Below, piece by piece: positions 33,837 through 41,119 of a DNA stretch of 64,000 nucleotides. A model generated the notes under the pieces. The model was not told the origin of the DNA. It did not search any database and saw only the letters and a list, made by a program, of their open reading frames with translations. This DNA is from Chondromyces crocatus (GTDB taxonomy: Bacteria > Myxococcota_A > Polyangia > Polyangiales > Polyangiaceae): the NCBI RefSeq assembly GCF_001189295.1, contig NZ_CP012159.1, forward strand, positions 5,844,525 through 5,908,524, written 5' to 3'. Every line of letters starts with the position of its first letter. Position 1 is the first letter of the stretch. Position numbers and translations under genes: made by a program.

Positions 33837-33896
33837 GCGACTACCTGGCGACTACCTGCGGTAATCGCTCCCCATGCGACTACCTGCGGTAGTCGC
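33837..33896 (-). repeat. 28-bp repeat with hairpin carrying the aminotransferase stop codon
   Basis: GCGACTACC-TGC-GGTAGTCGC (33876-33896, perfect 9-bp arms) spans the TAG stop at 33880. A copy with one arm mismatch lies at 33848-33868, and a third partial copy begins at 33837. Each unit would again encode the last residues SDYRR and a stop. Confidence 0.85.
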
Positions 33897-35190
33897 TCAC
33901 CATGCGGGTGAGCCGCGCGAGCGCACGCACGAGGACCTCTTCGCTGGGGCCGAACGAGAACCGGACGTGGTGTCGGAAGCGGCTCGGGCGGTTGGCGCGG
34001 CGCTTTCCTGGGTTCACGTCGAAGAACTCTCCAGGGACCACGATGACGCGCTGGCCGAGCGCTGCGCGGAAGAACGAGTGGCCGTCGTTGAGGCCTTCGG
34101 GCAGGTTGGCCACCGAGCCCCAGACGTAGAACGTCCCCTCGGGTTCGACGTCGATGGTGACGCCCAGCTTGCGGAGGCCGTTCAGGAGGATCTCTCGCTT
34201 GTGCGAGAAGGAGCGGTGGATGGCGTGGGTCTCGGCCAGGGTGGGCTCGGCGTCGAGGAGCTGTGCCGCGGCCCGCTGCATGGGCTTCGAGCCGCCACCA
34301 TCGAGGAAGCTGCCAGCGCTGGCGACGGCCTCGATGACCTCACGGGGACCCACCGTCCACGTGACGCGCCAGCCCGGGTAGCGCCAGTTCTTGGTGAGCC
34401 CGTCGAAGATGACGACGGGATCGTGATCGACGTCCTCCACGTAGCGGGCGGCGCTCTCCATCGGCGCCTCGTCGCCCAGTCCGTAGACGTAGTGCGAGTA
34501 GAACTCGTCCATGAGGAGCGTGCAGTCGAGTTCTCGCGCGGTGTGGACCCAGGCCGCGAGTTCCTCGCCGCGGACGTGCTTGCCCGTGGGATTGCAGGGG
34601 TTCGAGAGCAACAGCGCGCTCAGTCCGCGGTTGAGGATTTCACGCCTTAGGTCGCCGACCGAGAAGCTGTAGCCACGCTCGCCCTCGAGGACGATGGGGA
34701 TGGGAGAGAAGAGACGGAAGATGTCGAGCAGCTCTTCGTAGGCCGTATAGTCGGGCAGGAAGTGCCCCAGGTTGATCTGCCCGAGGGACGCCGCGGCCCT
34801 GGTGAGCGCTGCGCGACCACCGCCGGAGACGGCCACGTTCTCGGCCGAATACTGGGACGGCATGCCACGCCGGTACGTCCGGTTGTAGAAGTCGGCGATC
34901 GCTTCCCGCAGCTCCCACAGGCCTGCGACGGGTGCGTACTCCTGGTCGTCACCGGCGATGCTCACGGCCTCGCAGCGCGGCGGTGAGCCGGGCAGAGGGC
35001 CTGTCTCGGGCTGTCCTTGCCCCAGGTTGCACCACCCATCCTCGCCGTCCTCGACGCCGGGGCGGAACCCCAGCCGTGAGGCCTCGGTGGTCACATAGAT
35101 CACCCCCGTCCTGGGGACCTTGCGAAAGGCGCTGATGGACCCCTTCGCGCTGGAGGGCAGGTGAGGGGGACTCGAAGGCGCGTGACTCAT
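33880..35190 (-). CDS. Class I/II PLP-dependent aminotransferase
   Basis: 436 residues, ATG at 35190-35188. Fold-type I signature: substrate/cofactor segment WCNLGQGQPETGPLPGS, SGGGRAALTRAAASLGQ, the SNPCNPTGK loop, DEFYSHYVYG (Asp to pyridine N, Tyr to O3'), the Schiff-base lysine in IFDGLTKNWRYPGWRV and the carboxylate-binding arginine near RHHVRFSFG. These match the aspartate/alanine-type subgroup I aminotransferases; substrate specificity cannot be read from the sequence. The first 30 residues are a variable extension, and GTG/ATG starts inside it are possible. The 3' end sits in a tandem repeat that duplicates the stop codon. The upstream membrane-protein gene ends 22 bp before its start, so they probably share a transcript. 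Confidence 0.9.
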   Translation of the reverse strand: MSHAPSSPPHLPSSAKGSISAFRKVPRTGVIYVTTEASRLGFRPGVEDGEDGWCNLGQGQPETGPLPGSPPRCEAVSIAGDDQEYAPVAGLWELREAIADFYNRTYRRGMPSQYSAENVAVSGGGRAALTRAAASLGQINLGHFLPDYTAYEELLDIFRLFSPIPIVLEGERGYSFSVGDLRREILNRGLSALLLSNPCNPTGKHVRGEELAAWVHTARELDCTLLMDEFYSHYVYGLGDEAPMESAARYVEDVDHDPVVIFDGLTKNWRYPGWRVTWTVGPREVIEAVASAGSFLDGGGSKPMQRAAAQLLDAEPTLAETHAIHRSFSHKREILLNGLRKLGVTIDVEPEGTFYVWGSVANLPEGLNDGHSFFRAALGQRVIVVPGEFFDVNPGKRRANRPSRFRHHVRFSFGPSEEVLVRALARLTRMVSDYRR

Positions 35191-35212
35191 GCTCGGTTCC
35201 TCGAAGCGTGGC

Positions 35213-37093
35213 TCAGCTCTGCGATGTCACTGCCGGCGCAGGTGACGGCTCTTCCGGCTTCTTCCAGGGGAAGGTGCGGCCCGAGAAGACGCAGAGCAGG
35301 TAATAACAGAACGCCAGCGAGATGGCGGTGAGCGTGTAGTACTTGTCGTCGTTCCAGTAGAACGCCATCCAGATGAACTGGCTGAGCGCCGCGAGGCCGA
35401 ACAGCGGCACCTCGATCTGCGGTTTCACCCGCGAGAGCGGCGCCGCGAGGATCATGAACGAGTAGTAGTAACAGGTGAGCTGTGAGGCCAGGATGACGAA
35501 GATCTGCGCGAGGCATTGCGCGATCCACAGCGAGCGGACGCGCCGGCAGACGTAGACGAAGAGCGCGAGGGTGGCGGCGATGATGCCGTAGGCGACCCAC
35601 TTGTACTTCGCGTAGCGCTCGATGCGCATCCGCTTCCAGACCTCGAAGGGATCCTGCAGCTTGTTGTCGCGGGTGTACTTCATGCGCCCGGACTCGACGC
35701 CGACGCCGAGCTTGATGCCTGGCACGGGCACGGGGCCGATTCGCTCGTTGATCTCGATCGGCGTGCCCTGACCGACGAGGACGCGCAGGCCCATGTGGTT
35801 GGTGAGCGGCGTCTGGTCGTGGACCTGCAGGGTGTGTTTGTAGAACTGCTGGTAGGCGTCTTTCCCTGCGACGGCCATGCTGGCGGGGATGAGGATCGCC
35901 GCGGCCGCGATGCCTCCCAGCAGCATTCTCACGTGGTGTGCAGGCATGCGCCGGTGGCGCGCGAGGTGAATGCCGGCGACCGTGAGGCCACCGATGACCA
36001 CGATCCCCGGGAAGATGCGGAGCAGCCCGGCGTAGACGACGCTCGCGCCCGCCAGCGCGAAGTACCGTTTTCGGAGGAAGCAGGTGGAGAGCACCAGCCA
36101 GAACAGCCAGTCCTGACGGAGGAAGGCGCCGCCCGTCCAGTAGAAGGGCGCTGAGGACTGACAGCCCCAGAAGATCGCGCCGACGGCGCAGACGCGCCAG
36201 CCGAAGGCCCAGTACAGGGCGACGAACATGCCCCCGATGAAGAGGACATCGAGCATGGCGAGGTGCTGGACCCAGAGGAACCCGAAGATACGGTGGCTCG
36301 GATCGACCAGCTCGGCGAAGAACTTCCCTCCCAGCGTCCAGACCGGGGGCGGGTTGTACCCGTGGTCCTTCTGCATGTCGTCCCAGTAGCCCTTGTCGGA
36401 CACCGTCCGGAAGAACTTCACGTCACGCTTGTATTCGTCCCAGCGCGCCGGGGTGAAGCTGTGCTTGCAGTCGTCCGGCTTGTCGAGGAACTCGCTCGCG
36501 GGCTTCAGGAGGTTGTCGCCGCTGAGGTTCCGGATCTTCTTCTCCGGAGCGCGCACCTCCTTCGTCATGTCGATGCGCACCTTCTTGCCGGTGTCTTCGT
36601 TCGTGTACTCGACGACACCGAGCTCGTCCTGCGCGATCAGGGAGCACTTGTAGAGGTTGCTGTACCCGAGCTCCGGGAAATACTTGGCCCCCATGTAGTA
36701 GTGATACTGGTCCCACCGGTGCCAGTACTTGGGGTAGCCAAAGCGGAAACCATTGAAGTAACAGAGAATCGCGGCGACCCCGAGGGTGATGCCGATGAAT
36801 TTCTTCCAGCGTTCCGCCACGGGGCGACGCTGGCCTGCGCGGTGCGCCTCGTAGAACACGCAGCTCGCGGCCATCATCGCGATGCCGGCCTTGGCGACGT
36901 CCACGGCGCGTGCGTGGTCGGCGACGTAGCGCTGGACGCCGACGAAGAAGAGGACAACGCCGAGGACGGCGGCGATCTTCTGGCTGTACGTACGCCAGCG
37001 CGCCGGGACTTGGGTGGTGAGCGCCCAGGCCGCGATGAAGTACAACCCGAGACCTATCAAGATTTCCTGGAGCTGCTGGGCGTTAAGCTTCAT
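35213..37093 (-). CDS. Polytopic membrane protein, possibly a GT-C glycosyltransferase
   Basis: 626 residues, ATG at 37093-37091. I count roughly ten to twelve hydrophobic helices, for example ILIGLGLYFIAAWAL, KIAAVLGVVLFFVGV and LFVYVCRRVRSLWIAQCLAQ, with a large extracytoplasmic-type loop of about 150 residues after the third to fourth helix. That loop starts HRWDQYHYYMGAKYFPELGY and is followed by an acidic/basic charged stretch. An acidic residue just after an early helix, plus many aromatic residues, is the pattern of GT-C polyprenyl-phosphate-dependent glycosyltransferases (ArnT/PMT-like), but the canonical DxD is not certain, so this is tentative. It precedes the aminotransferase gene on the same strand. 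Confidence 0.75.
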   Translation of the reverse strand: MKLNAQQLQEILIGLGLYFIAAWALTTQVPARWRTYSQKIAAVLGVVLFFVGVQRYVADHARAVDVAKAGIAMMAASCVFYEAHRAGQRRPVAERWKKFIGITLGVAAILCYFNGFRFGYPKYWHRWDQYHYYMGAKYFPELGYSNLYKCSLIAQDELGVVEYTNEDTGKKVRIDMTKEVRAPEKKIRNLSGDNLLKPASEFLDKPDDCKHSFTPARWDEYKRDVKFFRTVSDKGYWDDMQKDHGYNPPPVWTLGGKFFAELVDPSHRIFGFLWVQHLAMLDVLFIGGMFVALYWAFGWRVCAVGAIFWGCQSSAPFYWTGGAFLRQDWLFWLVLSTCFLRKRYFALAGASVVYAGLLRIFPGIVVIGGLTVAGIHLARHRRMPAHHVRMLLGGIAAAAILIPASMAVAGKDAYQQFYKHTLQVHDQTPLTNHMGLRVLVGQGTPIEINERIGPVPVPGIKLGVGVESGRMKYTRDNKLQDPFEVWKRMRIERYAKYKWVAYGIIAATLALFVYVCRRVRSLWIAQCLAQIFVILASQLTCYYYSFMILAAPLSRVKPQIEVPLFGLAALSQFIWMAFYWNDDKYYTLTAISLAFCYYLLCVFSGRTFPWKKPEEPSPAPAVTSQS

Positions 37094-37263
37094 GTGGAAC
37101 TGTGATTGGAGGCTCTATCAGTAAGCGGGGCTGCCGCAGGGGCGGTTCCGCTAAGGCGCGGCCACCTTAGCCGAAATCAGACGTGGGCGTGCGCGCCGTT
37201 TGTGCCGTTTCGAGCCTCCGACAAGCTTCCGGAGCGCTCCTCGGCTGGTGTAGGGTCTCGGTC

Positions 37264-37791
37264 GTGTCGGAAGATGTCCTGTGGTTCTCTAGCGGGCTGC
37301 CTGCCAACGACGCGGGCGAGACAGATGGATCCGGACCTGACGGCATCTCCGCCGAACCGAGCCGGTTCTTTCTGAGCGTCGACGATGGCCATGTCATCGG
37401 CTGCAGCGAGGTGCGCGGCTTCCACGACGCGGTGACCGCCGCCGAGAACCCGGGGATCTCGCTTCCTGCGCGGCTCGTGTTGAGGGGCCTCGACCAGAGC
37501 GCGCTTTCATGGATCGACGCGTGGGCAGAGGACTGCGAGCGGGTGCGGCGAACCATCTCCATCCGTCGGCTTCTCGACGATCGCGAGATCACCATGGTGG
37601 TGACCCTCGCGTCGTACGGTTCGGGTGTGGATCCCGAGCTGTGGATCGAGTCGCTCACCGCGGGGCCCGCCGGCGGGATCCCTGCCTTGTTGCGGAGCGG
37701 TGTGCATCCGCGCGCGCTGGTCGACGCCGCGCTGGGGCTCGCCGGTCATCCCCGCCTCGAAGACGACGCAGGCTGGCTCATCCAGGGCTGA
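37264..37791 (+). CDS. Hypothetical protein
   Basis: 175 residues from GTG at 37264 (VSEDVLWFSSGLPANDAGE); frames further upstream extend 5' but give Cys/Arg-rich sequence. The protein is acidic, cytosolic, and of mixed strand-helix character (PSRFFLSVDDGHVIGCSEVR, RRTISIRRLLDDREITMVVT, LRSGVHPRALVDAALGLAGH). I do not recognise a family. It is divergent from the membrane-protein gene, with about 170 bp between. Its stop codon lies in the first unit of a 19-bp tandem array, so the C-terminus may have been set by repeat expansion. Confidence 0.6.
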   Translation: MSEDVLWFSSGLPANDAGETDGSGPDGISAEPSRFFLSVDDGHVIGCSEVRGFHDAVTAAENPGISLPARLVLRGLDQSALSWIDAWAEDCERVRRTISIRRLLDDREITMVVTLASYGSGVDPELWIESLTAGPAGGIPALLRSGVHPRALVDAALGLAGHPRLEDDAGWLIQG

Positions 37792-37860
37792 GCCTTCGAC
37801 GCAGGGCTGAGCCTCCGACGCAGGGCTGAGCCTCCGACGCAGGGCTGAGCCTTCGACGCG
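37785..37860 (+). repeat. 19-bp tandem repeat, four units, overlapping a stop codon
   Basis: Four contiguous 19-bp units starting GGGCTGAGCC (37785, 37804, 37823, 37842) differ at one to two positions. The first contains the stop codon of the gene at 37264. The unit carries the small palindrome GGCTGAGCC. Confidence 0.9.
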
Positions 37861-38299
37861 TGCCAGCGCGACGTGCGGGCGTCGATGCTCGGCTCCGGAG
37901 ATCGAACCGCGCGGGAGCACCTTGCTCGTCCGAGCAGCGGTGTTAGGCTGCTCCGTGAAGCCAGGAGGGAGCAGCTGCTCCAGGATGGTCCTGCTGCGGA
38001 GCACCGCAGCGCCGGGCCCTGATCGACTCTGCGGGATTCGCTCGCAAGTCCAACGACGAACACCCTTGCAAGGCCGTGCGGCTCGTTCCGTTCGGCGCAG
38101 GGTGCCGGCAAGCCGGAGGAGGGAGATGCTCATGCAGCGTACCAGTGGCTCTCACGCGGAGGCTGGGCACGTCTGACCCGAAAGCGGTCACGGAGCGGCC
38201 CCCCGCCGAGTCCATCATGGCTCGAAGCCCGAAAGGGTGAGGGGAACCAGGCCGAGCTGTGCCACGGGCGACCCAGAGGCCTCCGGTGAGGCCCGCGCG
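37861..38299 (+). other. Gene-poor structured intergenic stretch, possible leader or small RNA
   Basis: No conserved gene is visible. Several stems can be drawn: GGCTGCTCC pairing with GGGAGCAGC near 37946-37980, a CCC-GAAA-GGG tetraloop hairpin near 38228-38238 nested within GGCTCG/CCGAGC, and GGCCTC-CGGT-GAGGCC just before 38300. A short ORF with a strong ribosome binding site lies at 38126-38176, and a strong terminator closes the region. It does not match the riboswitch cores I know (cobalamin, c-di-GMP, SAM, glycine, guanidine), nor RNase P, tmRNA or SRP RNA. Confidence 0.4.
38126..38176 (+). CDS. Possible 16-residue leader peptide
   Basis: The sequence GGAGGAGGG ends 2 nt before an ATG, one of the strongest ribosome binding sites in the window, and opens a frame MLMQRTSGSHAEAGHV and stop. 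Length, hydrophilic composition and position 124 bp ahead of a strong terminator would fit an attenuator leader or a small protein. It has no run of a single regulatory amino acid. Evidence is limited to the ribosome binding site and position. Confidence 0.35.
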   Translation: MLMQRTSGSHAEAGHV

Positions 38300-38340
38300 A
38301 CGGGTCGGGTGCAATGAATAGCACCCGGCCCGTTTTTGTT
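38300..38340 (+). terminator. Strong Rho-independent terminator
   Basis: A 12-bp stem, CGGGTCGGGTGC (38301-38312) with GCACCCGGCCCG (38321-38332), has one G-T pair and an 8-nt loop, and is followed by T5-G-T4. It acts on + strand transcripts and lies 55 bp ahead of the lipoprotein start at 38396. Confidence 0.85.
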
Positions 38341-38395
38341 TTCATCGGCTGCCGCGTAGTTGTCCGGAAGAGCGGGTCCGCGCTAGCACGGAGCC

Positions 38396-38953
38396 GTGCG
38401 TACCCTGTCGCTGTTCCTCCTGCTCCTGCCTGCGCTCACGGGCTGCGAGCACCTCTTCGGCAAGGCGGAACCCGAGGAGCCCGGCGAGGTGCTCGGCGTC
38501 TTCCACGTCGTCGGTACCCGTGCCTCGAACACCTGCGGCGAAGGCGCGCTCGGCGCGACGCCCACCTGGGAGTTCGATGTGGAGCTGTCCCGGGAGGAGG
38601 GGATTCTGTACTGGAACAACGGCGCCGAGCTCGTCCTCGGGTCGCTGGCCGACGACGACAGGACGTTCTCGATCGAGGCATCGAGCGTCGTGGATATGCG
38701 GACCGAGGAGACGCTCGCTTACGCTCCCTGCTCGCTGGAGCGGCGTGACATCGCCTCGGGCAAGCTCCAGAAGGCGGGAGAGGACGAGATCGTCCCTGGC
38801 TTCTCCGGGAGCCTGACGTACCGCTTTTCGCCTACAGCCGACTCGGAGTGCATGGACCTGATCGAGGGCGAGACGGCCCTCTTCACCATGCTGCCCTGCA
38901 CGATGGTGTATGAGCTCGCTGCGGTCAGGCTGGCGGCGTCGGAGTCCGAGTAG
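38396..38953 (+). CDS. Predicted lipoprotein
   Basis: 185 residues from GTG at 38396 (VRTLSLFLLLLPALTGCEHL), a short signal with lipobox LTGC (Cys at residue 17). The mature domain is beta-rich and contains three or four Cys (RASNTCGEGALG, AYAPCSLERR, SECMDLIEGE, MLPCTMVYEL) that could form disulfides in the periplasm. No family is recognised. The gene follows immediately after the terminator at 38300-38340, so its transcription either begins downstream of it or depends on read-through. The asparaginase gene starts 9 bp after its stop, which suggests co-transcription. Confidence 0.83.
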   Translation: MRTLSLFLLLLPALTGCEHLFGKAEPEEPGEVLGVFHVVGTRASNTCGEGALGATPTWEFDVELSREEGILYWNNGAELVLGSLADDDRTFSIEASSVVDMRTEETLAYAPCSLERRDIASGKLQKAGEDEIVPGFSGSLTYRFSPTADSECMDLIEGETALFTMLPCTMVYELAAVRLAASESE

Positions 38954-38962
38954 AATCCCCCG

Positions 38963-39886
38963 GTGTCCATGGTGATCTCCCCCGTTCATGGTCTGGGCGA
39001 CGACGGCGGGCGGTTCTACGTCCTCGTTCACGGCGGCGCAGGCCATGTCGTCGAGGCGCGACGTCAGCTCCATGTCGACGGGTGCCTGCGCGCGGCCCGC
39101 GCGGCCGCAGCGGTGCTCGCTGGCGGGGGAAACGCGCTCGACGCGGTGGAGCACGCCGTGCGGACGCTCGAGGACGATCCCCTCTTCAACGCAGGGACCG
39201 GCGCTTGCCTGAACGAAGCGGGGCGCGTCGAGCACGATGCGTCCATCATGGAGGGGCGTGGGTTGCGCGCTGGAGGCGTGTGCGCGCTCTCGGGGTTCCA
39301 GAACCCGGTGTCCATCGCGCGCGCGGCGCTGGAGGATGGCCGCCACGTGCTCTACGCGGCGGAGGGGGCGGCGCGGTTCGCCTCGGAGCGAGGGTTCTCG
39401 TCGGTGGACGGAGAGGCCTTGATCACTGACGCGGCGCGTGAGGCCCTTGCCTCGGTCCGGGCGGGGAAGGGGACCACGTCGTGGGCGGGGGGGACGGTCG
39501 GGGCGGTGGCGCGTGACGCGTCGGGTCTGTGCGCGGCCGCGACGAGCACGGGGGGGACGATCGACAAACGGCTCGGGCGGGTCGGAGACTCTCCGCTCAT
39601 CGGGGCTGGCACCTACGCGGATGACGAGGCGGGCGCCGTGTCAACGACGGGTCAGGGGGAGGCGATGATCCGGCTGGGGGTCGCGCGCTCTGTGGTGGAG
39701 CGGATGCGCGCTGGCGCGCTGGCCGAGGTCGCCGCTCAGGTCGAGATCGAGCGCGTGCGTGGTCGGCTCCAGGCGACCGGGGGCGTGATCGCCGTCGATG
39801 CGCGGGGGCGCTGGGGGCTCGCTCGCTCGACGTCCACGATGTCCTGGGCCGTCGCGGGAGAGCGGGGAGAGCGCGCCGGCTTTTGA
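38963..39886 (+). CDS. Type 2 L-asparaginase/isoaspartyl peptidase (Ntn hydrolase)
   Basis: 307 residues; GTG at 38963 or ATG at 38969. N-terminal VLVHGGAGHV and GGNALDAVEHAVRTLEDDPL followed by FNAGTGACLNEAGRVEHDAS are the family signature. Autocleavage occurs before T178 in AGGTVGAVARD, which becomes the N-terminal nucleophile of the beta subunit; AATSTGGTIDKRLGRVGDSP and IGAGTYADD form the substrate pocket. The enzyme hydrolyses asparagine and beta-aspartyl dipeptides and functions in the cytosol after self-processing. Length fits the family (about 300). The C-terminus ends close to the conserved core. Confidence 0.92.
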   Translation: MSMVISPVHGLGDDGGRFYVLVHGGAGHVVEARRQLHVDGCLRAARAAAAVLAGGGNALDAVEHAVRTLEDDPLFNAGTGACLNEAGRVEHDASIMEGRGLRAGGVCALSGFQNPVSIARAALEDGRHVLYAAEGAARFASERGFSSVDGEALITDAAREALASVRAGKGTTSWAGGTVGAVARDASGLCAAATSTGGTIDKRLGRVGDSPLIGAGTYADDEAGAVSTTGQGEAMIRLGVARSVVERMRAGALAEVAAQVEIERVRGRLQATGGVIAVDARGRWGLARSTSTMSWAVAGERGERAGF

Positions 39887-40018
39887 GGTGCGCGAGGGGG
39901 GCCGTCCGTCGCGTTCCACCCTGTACCTGGGACGGTCATGCCGGTATACGGGACCACAATCGAAGGGCGGGGATGGGGGCGCCAGGACCAGCGGAGCACA
40001 GGCGAGAGCGACAGCACG

Positions 40019-41113
40019 ATGGCAGAGCGGGACAGCATGGGAGGTATCGACGGAGCGAGCGCCGGGCGGAGCGAGGACGGCTCTCGAGAGGGCGTGCCGC
40101 GCGAGCTGACGATCTCGATCGAGACCTCCTTGGCAGGGCTGATGGCCGGCATGCAGCGCATGGTCGGCACCGAGCGGTTCAACATCTGCCTCCAGAGCGG
40201 AGGACGCGAGAGCGTCGCGGCGGACTGGCAGATCCTCACCTCCAGGCCGTCCTTCGAAGAGGGGTTTGCGGAGCTCGCCAGGATCGCTGGGCGCGCCGGC
40301 TGGGGTCGCTGGGAGCTGGTCGCGCTGGATCGCGACAGGAAAGAGGCTCGCTTCCGCGTCGCTGGCTCCTGGGAGTCCGTCTACCAGCAGGCGCTGGGGG
40401 TGACCTGGGGGGCGAGCTTCCTGGCAGGGAAGCTCGCCGGTCTCTGTAGCTACCTCTTCGATGCGGACTGCTGGGCCGAGCAGACGGCGTACGAGGTGGC
40501 GGGTGATCCGTACGACGAGTTCATCGTGCGCCTGTCGAACGGGACCACCGAGCGGGAGGTCGAGGATCTCCTGCGCTCCGACGTCGCCACCCGCGCCGAT
40601 CTCGCCGTCGCTTTGGAGACCCTCCGCCACGAGGTCGAGGAGCGCCGCCAGACCGAGCAGGATCTCCGCGACAAGCTCGAGGTCATCCGGCGCCAGGACG
40701 AGGCCATCCAGGCCCTCTCGACGCCCGTCCTCCAGCTCTGGGACGGTGTCCTCGCGCTTCCCCTCATCGGCGCCATCGACGGGCGACGCGCGGCCGCGGT
40801 CACCGAGCGCCTCCTCGGCGAGATCGTGAGGACGGCATCCCGCTTCGCCCTGCTCGATCTCACCGGCGTCGACATCGTCGACACCTCCACCGCCGACCAC
40901 CTCCTGCGGGTCGTCCGCGCCGTCCAGCTCCTCGGCGCGCGCGCGGTGATCACCGGCATCAACCCGGCCGTCGCCCAGACGTTGACCTCGCTCGGCGTCG
41001 ACCTCTCGGCCCTGACCACCCAGCAGAACTTGCAGGAGGGGCTCCGGTACTGCATTCAGGAGTCAGCACCCGCTCGCGGCGCCAAGTCCCCACCTCGCCG
41101 TCCGGGCCCCTGA
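40019..41113 (+). CDS. V4R-like/STAS domain regulatory protein (RsbR-type)
   Basis: 364 residues from ATG at 40019; starts at 39938 or 40037 are possible because no Shine-Dalgarno decides. After a disordered 35-residue head, residues about 40-190 resemble a V4R-type small-molecule sensing fold (RAGWGRWELVALDRDRKEAR, VYQQALGVTWGASFLAGKLA). A coiled coil follows (TRADLAVALETLRHEVEERR, QTEQDLRDKLEVIRRQDEAI). The C-terminal STAS domain is RsbR-like: ALSTPVLQLWDGVLALPLIG and LLDLTGVDIVDTSTADHLLR, with Thr/Ser at the usual phospho-site. Such proteins are stressosome or partner-switching components that relay a ligand signal to a kinase/phosphatase. No RsbS/RsbT is adjacent. The helicase gene starts 7 bp after its stop. 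Confidence 0.82.
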   Translation: MAERDSMGGIDGASAGRSEDGSREGVPRELTISIETSLAGLMAGMQRMVGTERFNICLQSGGRESVAADWQILTSRPSFEEGFAELARIAGRAGWGRWELVALDRDRKEARFRVAGSWESVYQQALGVTWGASFLAGKLAGLCSYLFDADCWAEQTAYEVAGDPYDEFIVRLSNGTTEREVEDLLRSDVATRADLAVALETLRHEVEERRQTEQDLRDKLEVIRRQDEAIQALSTPVLQLWDGVLALPLIGAIDGRRAAAVTERLLGEIVRTASRFALLDLTGVDIVDTSTADHLLRVVRAVQLLGARAVITGINPAVAQTLTSLGVDLSALTTQQNLQEGLRYCIQESAPARGAKSPPRRPGP

Positions 41114-41119
41114 GACCGC

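Noticed and set aside
37861-38299. RNase P RNA, tmRNA, SRP RNA, cobalamin or c-di-GMP riboswitch
   Set aside because: None of the invariant core sequences of these RNAs could be found.
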